A stretch of 64,000 bases of DNA from Membranipora membranacea. Its lineage: Eukaryota; Bryozoa; Gymnolaemata; Cheilostomatida; Membraniporidae. The stretch spans positions 4,407,001 through 4,471,000 of the forward strand of contig OU612066.1 of the NCBI GenBank assembly GCA_914767715.1. The letters are read 5' to 3'. Position 1 is the first letter of the stretch. Every line of letters begins with the position of its first letter. The translations under genes and the position numbers were made by a program. Below the pieces are notes generated by a model, which worked only from the letters and a program-made list of their open reading frames with translations, searched no databases and had not been told where the DNA came from. Below are positions 13,701 through 24,900 of the stretch, one piece after another.

Positions 13701-16700
13701 TCATGGTTATCCACCGAGAAAAATGAACTCTTACCTCCTCTTCATCACTACAATCATCAGCGGGCTTAGCTTCCCTGCTTGTCACCTGGGTGGTCAGCGC
13801 TGTCGATGGTCCATTCATATGGGAGATATTCACACCACAAAAGAGCTTGTGCTCAGTAAGACTTTCAGCATAAAGAAATGTTTTATCACACCTGTCGCAT
13901 CTGGGCTCATCCAATGGGTGGTGTTGATTCAAATGCTTGACAAGAGCTTTCTCCGACTCATGCTGTTTTCTGCAGAAGTGACAGGTTAGTGATACCTTGC
14001 CCCCATTGTCAATAGCAACTTCATAGCTTCCAGGAGTCATTAGTGGGGCTATGGGAGTGACGTTAAGGTGGTCTACTGGTTGTTTGATAGGTGTACCAAA
14101 TATTTTTCTGTTTTTGAACTGAATACAAACACCCTCATGGGAGCGAAGGGCAGCTAATCTGAGAAATCCGCCACCACAGCCGTCACATCTGAATGGTCTC
14201 TTTTCAGCTTCCGTGTGTATCAGCATATGACCCTCCTTCTTTTTATCCTTAGCCCCACAAATCTCACAACTGTGAGAACCACCTACTGTACCATATAAGC
14301 TGTCTGACATCAAACTGGCCTGGTCACTGATGTCATTAGGTGTCTCACGCTGCTCTCCTAGCTCGACAGTAGACACTGTCTCCATTGATTGGGTCTGGTT
14401 AAGACCATTGATGATCTTTCCAATGTTATACATGAGGCAGTGAGATAATTTACATTTAGTGTTAGTATGCACAATGAGATCAACAACAGTATTGAATTTC
14501 TCATCACAGTTCACACATAAGAGGTCTTTGGGTGAAGCCAGAGAGTGATATTGCAATTTGTGGTTCTGACTTGACCAATTTGCCCTTACTCGTCTGCAAA
14601 ATCCACACCTGATACTCTTTCCATCTGAAGGTTGAGGTAGCTTGAGTACATTTTGATAGATAACACAGTCATTCTCATGAGCTTTCAACTGCGACTCTCT
14701 AGAAAAATGACCTTCACATCCTGTGCATAAGAGATTGTACGAGTCTTGGCGCTTTGATACAATGTGGTGTGTATTGACATGTAGTTCACATTCTGTAATG
14801 TTTGGGAGATTTATCAAACAAACAGGGCAGTTGACAGCCTTACTGTCAAGGGTTCTGATTGGAATCATTTCAGGTACTCTATCACAGCTATTTACGTGAT
14901 CTAGGTACCAGTCCCTTTGTAGGTGTCCCCAATTACAACCAGGGCAGTGGTACTGCCTCTCCGAGCCATCGTGCCCTTTTTGATGCCGCTCTAAGTAGCG
15001 ATTGGGGCGCTGGGCATATTTTTTAGCATCTACCCCTGCCCGTATGTCTATGCCACATATCTTACAGACAGGATGTGTTTTATCAAGGGATTTGGATGAG
15101 CCGCTTTCAGACTTTGAATCTGAAAAGCTCTTTGTTTCCAATTCCATATCTTTACCACTACTTACTATCGCTATATTTTCAGTCTCTTTGGAGATTTGGA
15201 CTTGCGGCTCGAGAGTCTCTTGTTTCATGCACTGTGTGCTGTGTGTTACAAAGTCACAAAAAAAAGAGAACTGTATTGAGCAAACCTTACACTTGAAGGG
15301 TTGATTGGCTGGTGGAGTATCAACTTCTGTACTCTTCTCCGATTTTATATTAGATTCCATTTTGACAACTGGTGTTGGTTGAGCTGAGATAGATGTTACG
15401 GCGTTAGTTTCTTCCTCGAGAGCTTTTAGTTTGCCACATTTCTGCTCATGACTTTTTTTGTGTGTCTGGGCAGCAAAACCTGCGTGACATCCGCTACAAT
15501 GGTACTGCTTGTTCTCAGCGTCTTTATGTATAGACATGTGGAAATCCCTCAAACTTTTAAATTCGAAAGAAATCAAGCATATCTCACAGGGATGGGAGGC
15601 AGTTTGTGGTCTTATCCTTTTACACATCCCCATGTGCAATGTTTGTTTCTCTTTAGTATGGAAGCCACCTTGGCAGCCGGTGCACTTATAAGGGGGATTA
15701 CCATTGTTGGTGTGAACTGCTTTGGTGTGCTGATCCAGTTGCTGCTGGTTAGCATACAGAATGAGGCACTCTGGACAGGTGTGGGTTCCCTGACCAGAGG
15801 AGTCAGGGGGAGGGTCTAGAAAGGCATCAGTGGATGCGTCATCAGATGTCTTACATGGCTCAGACTCAACAGGCTCACTTTTCACAGCAACGGGTAGCTC
15901 TTTGTCTAATTTATTGTTGTCTGTAACATTTTTTTCACTTTCTCCCACTAGGAGGGACTGGATAGACGGACAAGAAGATTTGTGATCTTGAAACTCCTGA
16001 AATCTCTCGATGAGGAGGTTACACCCTTGACAACTGCAAACAGAACATGATATTAAGATGACTTTCTGCCTGATGAAATTTCGATAAAAACACATGCTGT
16101 GCTGCTTTATGGTGGAACTGCAATGCATCAGTGCTGAAGTTAATGTTGAGAAGCAGTACTCAAACTAACAGCCTTGCGGGGGTAATTCTGTTTTCACAGT
16201 ATCATTGGGTTTAGATGTATTTTCTATTGCAGTGGGCTAGTCATTGGTCATAAAGCATATTTGAGCTTACCAAAATTTCACACTGTACTGGGAGTCTTCA
16301 CTTGTCTTCCTCAGCCCGATATAGACCATACATTCTTTCTGGTGGTCATAGAGGCACTTGAACATATCAAACCCTGCTTTGCAGCCTTCACAGTTGTATT
16401 TCTTAGATATGTTGTTAGTGTGACATAGTTCAGTATGCGCCTCAACATCCTCAACTGATGCGAACATTATAAGACAGATGGAGCATGTACTAGAAATCTT
16501 CACCTCCACTTCTGCAAACCATCAAAGAATACCACTGAATGAGTGATCAAAACGCAGAGAACTGGTTGTGAACAATCAAATGTTTGTCAAGGCCCGACTG
16601 TACAATACATCATCTTAGGATATTTGCTATCGATGACTGATTGTATGAAGTGCTTAGAATGTATGCCCACCTTCCTTATTTGGTTCTACCCTTTTATGTA

Positions 16701-19700
16701 CAACTTGCTTCTGTTCTTCCTGATATGTCTTATAGGCATCACAATACTGTTGATGTCTCCTGAGAAGGGTGGGCCTCTGAAATACATTATAACAGCCCTG
16801 GCAGCTGTGTGATCCATCACCATGTAGCTTCGTGATGTGATCATCTGCAACAGATGGTAAAAGGGGAAACAACTTACAATACATGGTCAAAGGGTAGAAA
16901 ACTCCAAATACAAGGCTAGGAGCAGACAATATCCAGGAGAAGCTCTCCAAGAATTAGTGTTTCCAAATCAATCATAGGAAATGTGCCAATGAAAGGACAC
17001 GCGGTGCAATGGAGTTCTGCCTGAAATTCCACAAGAAGTAGGTGAAGAACAAACTACGCCGCATCATGAAAGTCACTGAAGTCAACCACCACCATGAAAG
17101 TTTGTTTTCCTTAAATGTACTATTGGGCAGTAATTCTGGAAGAGGTAGACGAACCGAGCTGAGTGTAGGTGGGGAACTGTTTTTTGCAGAATGGACATGT
17201 CATTCCTCCAGCACACGTCTTGTTGTCACTATGCTCCTGATGTACGTGCTCCACCAAATCTGGACTGGAATCAAATTTGCTGTCACACATAGGGCACTTC
17301 CATCCATTCAACGGCTTGAGTTCTTTCTCTTTGGGGTCAGACGATTGAGTGTCTTCAGTACAGCCGGATTCAAAACTCAGCTCAGAAGCACATGTGGTTG
17401 GCAGCCACCGTGACATCTCTGCAAGTAGAAATTATTTACCATGTATGTACTTATTATAATCCACTGATACACATGATGTGCCGGTCAAAATTATCTGCTG
17501 CCTGATCTGCCCGAAGCTTTGGTAGCAGGGGCCGAGACTGTCACATCCCATGACATGTGACATTCAAGTTATAACTTCAGAAAAAAAGATTTGGAAATTT
17601 AATAAACTTGTTCCAACTTGTTCCATGTCCATTTTGCTCCAAAAACAAAGGGGCTTTATGATTGGGAGAGGATTACCCACAGGAGTAGGACAAGTGCGCG
17701 TGACGATGGGCGACACATTCAGATGGGAAGTATTTGTAAATAGCAATCGGGGCAGAAACTGTTTCTGCTGGTCACTTCCAGTTTGAAGCTAGCCAATGTG
17801 CTGGCTTTGATTGGCTGTGTTATATCTCAATAGGCTCAATCTATCACCCACCCACCAGCCAGTCAGATCAGAGCCAACACATGGGCTCCTTGAAGCAAAT
17901 GCCATCAGGGAGGGTAGGATATACCTTCCCTCCCATCCTCGCTGATGTCATGATGCAGAATTAAAAATAATATTCCTGTTTGGAGTTGTTCCTCCGGGTG
18001 ACATTCTATCGGATAAGATGGTGGTATTTTATTTCGCCGACAAGTGGATTATTAGTCATGGCTGGGTAAACATTGCTTGTTATTGTCTGCTTGTTGACTG
18101 CCTCTATTCCATTACTCATTGTAATCAAGATAATTTTTTGAAGTAGCGCCTAGAAGTGAAGCAACTACACCTCCACGGGCTGTGGTCAATATGTACTAAT
18201 TCACCAAAGTTTCAATTACACTGCTTTGTTAGCATATTATAGCAGATGCCAAAGACCAACTGCTTTACATGAAACACGTTAAAAAAAAAAGTAGCCTCAA
18301 ATTCATTGACCATGATCCCAAAAATTGATGGTAAAACTTCCAAGTAGAAACTAATGCTGCTGCAATGTATAAGGTGGTGATGTGTTAGGGAATCAGAACT
18401 TGTGGCCTGTATTTGAATTTATTATGAGGAGGGCAGTCACTGGTCATTTTATTTAGCTTCAATCGGGAAGTGACATTCCTGGAACATCGAAGTAACCACC
18501 ATTGAGGAAAGGCCACCTCCACAACTTTCAAATGTACCTTGTTATTTTTTTTCCGTTATCTATGAGACGTTGACACATAGGTTGCAGTGGTGATGACAAC
18601 AGTACTTAAAACGAGTCACATCAAACACTAACTACGGCCATGTGAGCCAATAAATGAAGATTGCTTGGGCCCAAGGTCAAATCTTTTATTTTCACTAGTA
18701 ACAATAGCATTTATCTAGCCTATCATGTAAAAAGGTAACTATCATAGTTAAAGCATGTATTGTACCCATGGGGTTTCAACCATTCCTCTGGATGTCCTTC
18801 AGCAAAAAACTATCACATAATACATGTAGATGCCTCCAGTTTTGTGGAAGGTAGTGTATGCTTACTGAGATATAGCCTGATAAAAATCGCACCTAGGTTA
18901 CCTCGAGTTTTGCTCGTTTTACTGGCTCCCTACAAGTCACGTGACTTGTCATGATGCTGCGTTATTATTCATGTAAAAAAGTACCTTACTTTATGAATAG
19001 CCAAGTATAGCACTCATTCAGTATGACCACACTGCTCTATTTAAACATTATTGGCAGTAAATACATTTCTAAGATACTTTCTTAGTGGTTCAGTAGAATA
19101 ATATACACTGTCTTCACAAATCTTATTATCCATTAGTGATGTGACATTCGGAGTTGGAATTGTTAGGAACAATATAGATGGCCCAGCATGCTTATTTTAG
19201 GCCTAGCATTGAAAAAAACATTGAGCACTTAAAGGTCAATAGACTACTCCGATTAGCTGGCATGGTTCAGTGGTTCCATGCACTTGTGTAGATGTTCTGC
19301 CCTGACCTGACATTTGAAGAGGCCACTCAATGCAACCTACCATATGATATGCTGGGGTGTGGTGGTGTAGGTTTTAGTTCAAAACAGTCATCTTCAATTT
19401 TGATTTCTTTCAGCAGTTGGTCAACTTCATTGTGGTCATAGATTTCACAATCAAACTTGAATTCCCCTGGCTGAAAATATAACCATGAATTGTAACACTT
19501 CATGATGTTATAGTACTGACCAACCAGCGGTTTTTTGACTATACAGTAACAACATGGTAGATTTATATATTAACAATACATTGACCACACAATGTGGATG
19601 AGGGGTGCATTCACAGTTTTAGTGGTCACAAACAGCAATGAAAAATATACTAACCAGGTCACATGTATCTGTAGTAGCCACTCGAAAGTATTCAGTAGTC

Positions 19701-20912
19701 TCCTCCTCCTCCTCATGAACATCTGCACTCACTATGTTCTCAGTTATGCCTCCCTTCACCTCAGAAATAACCAACTGTAGATCGTGGTCTGGTAAGTAGA
19801 ATGATAAAAACACTAATCTACTTCAAAGAGAAAATTATATGTCAGGTTAGTCCAAATCTATAGGATTTATCCAAGTTGATAGTTGAATGGGCAGTAATTG
19901 CAAATTCGAGCACCAGTAGTAACTTAGTATAATAAGCACAAAAGAAGACACAATCAAAGAAACCTCATTCCTACCATTTTCTGGTGGAGTTTGCAGAGTT
20001 GGACTAGCAACATTTCCTGACATGTTGACTTCATTGCCTGGGGTCAACAACTGATTTGTGATAGCAGACTGTTTAAAACCATTAACTCCGTTTGTGTGCC
20101 TAAAACCAGAGATACACAAAATTAATCATAAGTTAATGATTCAAAGATTATTGGCTATTTATTGGACAGTGATCATTCATTGACACAATTCATTCACTGA
20201 CGAGAAGGTGTAAGTATCAAGCTGTGATGAATGCAGCCTGTGAATTTGTCTGTAAAAATGAAGTAAGTCCTTGCAAGTCATTTTCAAGCAAAAGCTCAAA
20301 TTTGAGGTTCAGGATAAACTACAGACAGCTGTAGTTGAAGACTTGATACCACAGAAGATCACTGGGTATTCACTCACTTCTTCTTGAAGCAGACTGATAA
20401 GGCCTCCTGAGCCTTACGCGCCCGTTCCATTAATTCCACAGCTAGTTTGCATGATGTGCAGACATCTCTGGAGACTTCCTTGCTGCTCTGTATCGTCCCA
20501 GTTTGGACAAGGAATGTATACAGGCTTTGAGACAGCAGTTGTAAACAACGATCTGTGACATACTGCCCACATATTAAGCAGTGAGGATTTGGATCTATGA
20601 ACTGTAGCATTAAAAGAAAAGTGAAGACCCTTGCAAAAATGGTACAGCAATCGAATCGATAGAATGCATCCTATCTGTAAAAATTGCATTGGGATTCAGA
20701 AACCATGTCCCAGGAGGATGAGTAATATCTGTGAGGGAACTGTGGGGCTACATGTTTGACAATGGAAGTCTCACTTTTAGCATATTAGATTGGTATTCTG
20801 TATCAACAATGACATCACCAGTTCCAGCTTGAATACCGATGACTAGGTGAACCTGAAGTCAACTTAATAAGAGCTTAGTGCATACCTTGGATGGAATATC
20901 ACGATTCTCCAT
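7735..20912 (-). CDS. ZAD-like, multi-C2H2/C2HC zinc-finger protein (2118 aa, 20 exons)
   Basis: Twenty exons join into one 6357-nt frame: 20912-20886, 20601-20378, 20099-19975, 19788-19655, 19470-19341, 17418-17155, 16844-16671, 16511-16271, 16033-13735, 13282-13055, 12536-11840, 11577-11280, 11060-10861, 10506-10368, 10229-10091, 9895-9709, 9525-9197, 8957-8707, 8373-8207 and 7838-7735 (TAG). Every junction keeps phase; only the exon 6 donor (GTTCGT) is weak. Residues 10-84 form a ZAD-like CxxC...CxxC unit; 85-230 is acidic linker; about 37 fingers follow from residue 250 to the C-terminus. Fingers in the middle alternate C2H2 and C2HC types; the last eight or so are ordinary C2H2. Likely a nuclear DNA-binding regulator, since ZADs dimerise zinc-finger factors in insects, but its targets cannot be read from sequence. 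No KRAB, SCAN or BTB domain is seen. Confidence 0.9.
8207..8373 (-). CDS. Exon 19 of the zinc-finger gene: Ala/Pro-rich linker
   Basis: It encodes PPRKKYRAAPSSPGAP followed by repeated AAP/VAPAAP units and joins in phase to the last finger exon (residues about 2029-2085). It is a low-complexity flexible linker. The antisense frame reads as Gly-Ala-Thr collagen-like repeats and is a shadow. Confidence 0.75.
11840..12536 (-). CDS. Exon 11 of the zinc-finger gene: acidic/basic linker plus five fingers
   Basis: It begins EDEDEDMM, then a Ser/Pro/Lys-rich basic stretch, then five fingers: CTLCQRSF...HYGIH, CLDCGTGF...HKARVH, CSSCNGVF...HMEIC, CLLCVKRF...HVWTH and CTFCDEKI...HMLTC. The mix of C2H2 and C2HC ends continues the pattern of exon 9. 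It is bounded by AG at 12537 and donor GTACAA at 11839. Confidence 0.87.
13735..16033 (-). CDS. Large exon 9 of the zinc-finger gene: about 16 fingers in alternating C2H2/C2HC pairs
   Basis: A 2299-nt exon, residues about 440-1206. Fingers alternate between a C2H2 type (CPECLILY...HTKAVH, CEICLISF...HMSIH, CPVCLINL...HVNTHH) and a C2HC type with a Gly before the second Cys (CTGCQGGF...HMGMC, CSGCHAGF...HEQKC, CTGCEGHF...HENDC, CDGCGGGF...HEGVC). The partners are separated by short linkers (about 8-12 residues); pairs are separated by longer Ser/Glu-rich linkers. One C2H2 finger (CKICGIDI...) carries a long inter-Cys/His loop. Linkers are not TGEKP-like. Confidence 0.88.
17430..19335 (-). other. 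Long intron 5 of the zinc-finger gene
   Basis: About 1.9 kb between the exon ending at 19341 and the exon starting at 17418, holding the donor and acceptor but no finger motif or other convincing exon. I see nothing further in it. Confidence 0.5.
20378..20912 (-). CDS. Exons 1-2 of the zinc-finger gene: start codon and ZAD-like domain
   Basis: Exon 1 (20912-20886) encodes MENRDIPSK and ends at GTATGC. Exon 2 (20601-20378) encodes a compact N-terminal domain with C17, C20, C57 and C60: HCLICGQY..., then DVCTSCKLAVELMERARKA. The spacing (CxxC, about 36 residues, CxxC followed by a long helix) and the N-terminal position before C2H2 fingers match the zinc-finger-associated domain (ZAD). The ZAD is best known from insects and also found in vertebrate ZFP276-type proteins. 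The usual CRLC/arginine signature is not conserved, so ZAD-like is the safe call. Confidence 0.65.
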
Positions 20913-21974
20913 TACGGAAAATCAAGTCTACAAAAACAAATACAAGTTACACATTAAATTGTGATTAAAACTACCATCACCACTGGTGTATGGAATCACT
21001 AAGAGTATATATTCACATCTCTTTGTGTACGCACAGATAAGAGGCAGTCACAAATGAATATTTGCCAGAAACAGTAATGTGAATAAAACAATAATAAGAT
21101 GTAGTAAATGGGACACCTGGTTCAATCGAGTAGGCTCTGAATATGGGCAATAAGACAAGCATGTAATGCACTTCGCTTAGGCCTATTGCACTGCACCAGT
21201 TTCTTGATGCAATTTACAACCTCTCCATAATATACATGTATAAATTTCATTGACAACAATAATTTCTACCATTTTCCTTTCACTAAGACCACAGCAGTAA
21301 GCTCCCTACCACTGAAGACATTGGTGGGTGGAGCCAACTACTATGGATGAGGCTGTTCAGGTCAGAAGATGAGTTAGTCATACAAATTACATTAGTTTAA
21401 ACTGCTCATTTGGATATGGATTACTGATATCAAACCCCAAAAAAATGGGCTCAATAGAGGTGGAAGCACAGCCCATATTTTTTAGTCATTTTTTTATTTA
21501 TACTTATATACATATATATATATATAAATTATAATAAAAAAATAGCTCACTTGACATTTTTGTATCAGCTAAAAAAGAATAAATGAGGTAAGGTAAAGGT
21601 GAACTGATTGTTTATCAACAGCATTGCATGACCAGGAATGAGATTTATGCATCGTATGATGTCACTTCAGGGTCCTAGGAATGACTCACATCAAGTAAAA
21701 ATGCTGGTTTGAGCAGGTGCATAGTCAAAGTTTTCATTCCAGGTTGTTTTCACTCATTGGGGCTTTTGCTCTCTCAAAAAAAATTACACTAACTTTGTAT
21801 ACTGCTCCTTGCCTCCTTTATCCAAAGAGCCAACAAGAAGTTAGTTGCACATGCGCATTAGACTCTAAGGCCATAACCTTAGTTTCTCTGTTTAGATAAA
21901 ATGAAAGTCTGTGTCCCGTCAACCCCTAACTTTGCAAGTACGAGTTATATTCCCATGGTGACAGAGTAAGCAAT
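20913..21974. promoter_or_regulatory. Head-to-head intergenic region (probable divergent promoter region)
   Basis: 1062 bp separates the minus-strand zinc-finger start (20912) from the plus-strand start at 21975. It contains a TA-rich tract at about 21503-21530. No core promoter element is convincing. The divergent arrangement is seen; shared regulation is inference. Confidence 0.4.
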
Positions 21975-24900
21975 ATGGCAGCCCCCTTGAAAAGGAATCA
22001 GATTGTCCATGAGCTCATATCAAACAAAGGTATATAGCTGTATATGAAGCCAAAAATTCTAGATATTGAAACATATGTGTTGCCATGAGATGTGTGCATG
22101 AGAGTGTAGAATTTCTACTGAAGAATTGTACCAACAATGAATTACAATGACATGGTGCAGTGTAGGTGCTGAGGATGACTGCTCGAACTTGTGTACAGCT
22201 GGTTGAGTTTCTTGTGGCTTTAGAACATCTGGTTGAGCTCAGCAGCTGCAGCTAGTCTGAAATTCCATAGAGACTCCATAGATAGGTCACAGTTCGGCAA
22301 TGTAACTGGGTGAATTTGCCAGGGTATGTGGAAGACTCTCACAGTGTCAGAGTGACATCAACCAGGTTGTTGATAGACTTGTAGAGCATTGTTCCTTTAC
22401 TCAGCTTTCTCCTTGATTGGAGTGACTCCCAGTTGAGTTGTTGCTTCATAGCAGATACACTGCCGTACCGAGAGTAGTCACAAATCTGGCCGCTCTGTTC
22501 TGTACCGCTTCCAGCTGATTTATATGTGCCTTATGGTGAGGGTCCCAGATGGGCGCACAGTACTCAAGCTGTGGCCTCACGAGTGTTTTGTAACTCCTTT
22601 CTTTGATGTCTGATGCACAGTGATAGAGGTCTCTCTGAAGGAAGGACAGAGTACGAGATCCCTTGGCACTAACGTTGTCAATATGGTTTTTCCATTTTAG
22701 AGATTTACTGATAGTTACTCCAAGATATTTTGAAGATGTAACTATTTCTAGAGGGTGGCCTCTGATGTTATAACAGCTCTCTATCTCCTTTTTCTTGTTG
22801 GTGACTCTGATTACCTGGCATTTGGAAGGATGAAAACTCATCCCCTAGTCAGCTTCCCAATGCAACAGCCTGTCTAGATCTTCTTGCAGACAGACTGCCT
22901 CGCTCTCGGTGTTTACTTCTCTGTATATGACCGCATCATCAGCGAAAAGTCTGACATGAGATTGGTTTGAGATGCCGTTGATATAAAGGAGGAACATAAG
23001 AGGCCCCAGAACACTCCCTTGGGGAACCCCAGAGGTGACTGCGGTAGCACCAGACATTTTCCCCTTGACAACTACTTCTTGGGTTCGATCTGATAGAAAG
23101 GCATTTATCCACTTCATAACATCTGGGTCAATTCCATAGTGATGTAGTTTATGGATGAGCAGGTCATGTGGGACGCGGTCGAATGCCTTGGCAAAGTCAA
23201 GAAGGATTACATCTGTTTGGGATTTCTTGTCAAGATTTTTTAAAGAAATCCTTGGTGGTTAACAGCAACTGGGATTCACACAATTTGATCTTATGCTAGC
23301 TTCACACAATTGACCACTAACTTACTTACTCACCACTACATGCTTTTTTTCAACTGGATTAGGATAAAATTCATTGTTGCGCCCAGAAATTGCTGTAAAC
23401 TTATGTAGTTAGACTTTAGACCTAATTGAATGGCAGCTTATGATTCTTAGAGATCCTGCTATTGTGCTGGCTTTATTGAGCAAAAGTGACTGAGCTAACC
23501 ATTTATTTCTGTTGTACTCAAAACATATGATATGAGGCCTATCCACTAGCAATATAGCTCATCATGTTCTCGATCTCATGTAGGGAAATTGCTGTTGATC
23601 ATTGAACAACGAACAACTGGGATTTTTTGTGTGCAACACTAGGTTTGATCTGTCCTACCTGTTTGGCAACTGACCACATTTATCTTGATGAATGTGGGAG
23701 TTTCAATCTCATGTATAGGCTCTTGCGATTATGGTAGCTTCATGGACATGCGATACAGTTATCACTTTTTAACTGTAACCAGCACTAGTAGGTATGCATT
23801 GACGAGAAGCCTAGTTGATCCACACACTCATGTACTATGTAGTTGTAGTTGAGTCTTTTTAAATTGTTAATGTTCGAAGAGTAGGCCTCAAATAGTTTTC
23901 AGTTTGTGAAAAGAAATCAGAAAAAATGGAAACTAAGCTCTGAACTTGTGAGCAGGGAAACCCCCTTGTTTTTATTCATTTATGATTAAATCAAGGAGCT
24001 CATTGCTTCCACTGTTTTTGTTGTTGCGTTTCCAATCGAAGCCAAATATAATATTATGGTGTATATTTTTTTATGTATGAATAAGGTAATTGACTCTTTT
24101 TTAGTTTCTGTGTCTCGCCCACCTAGTGCCAAGTTGACAAACCACTCGAAGACTCGCTACGCCTCCAAATATGCACTCAAAAACCGCAATTTGGTGCAGG
24201 TATTCAACCTTGACTGTCAACAAACTTCAAAACAGTCACGAGTGCAGAGTGCACAGATGAGGCATGGTACAGCCATAGAAGGAGAAAAACCAAGGAGAGT
24301 GAAAAGTGCATCTGTCACAAGAACTAAAGAATATGTTTCTGAGCAGTGTAAATTGTACACTGACCAGCGGCAAATGGTGCTATACAATCCAGATGATGAC
24401 TCAAAAAGAAAGCAAAAGCTCTCTATGCAGGAAACATTAATATCACCTGCTAAATCATCATTACACCACACTGGTAGAGATACAAAAGCCTCAACAGGAT
24501 GTGCAAGGTAAGGCATTTCAGGTTGCTTGTAGGTTGTCTGTATCATCCATTCTATATTCACAGTGGCCTTTCTTGAGACACACCTCGGGACTTTTAATTG
24601 TTAAATTCTTGCATAACTACTAACCCGACCTCGCGGTCTATTGGCCTGTGAGTCTGTGAACTCAAACACTTGACTGTCTATAATTTATAGATGTGATCAA
24701 AATGGGTTAAAGGCACAAGTGCTGACAACTTTGCATTATTATCCATATTGTGTTTATATTTTCACAGTGTACCCTCATCATTCAACAATCTAGAGCAGTA
24801 CACTAAAACAGAGTTACCAGACTGTCTGGATCATCCGGCTCTACGTGGCTCACTCGTTGTTCTGCCAGGCCTCGGGGACACATATGGATATGACTTACCG

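Noticed and set aside
13723-15819. Plus-strand ORFs of 60-123 codons inside the zinc-finger gene
   Set aside because: Shadows of exon 9 in the opposite strand.
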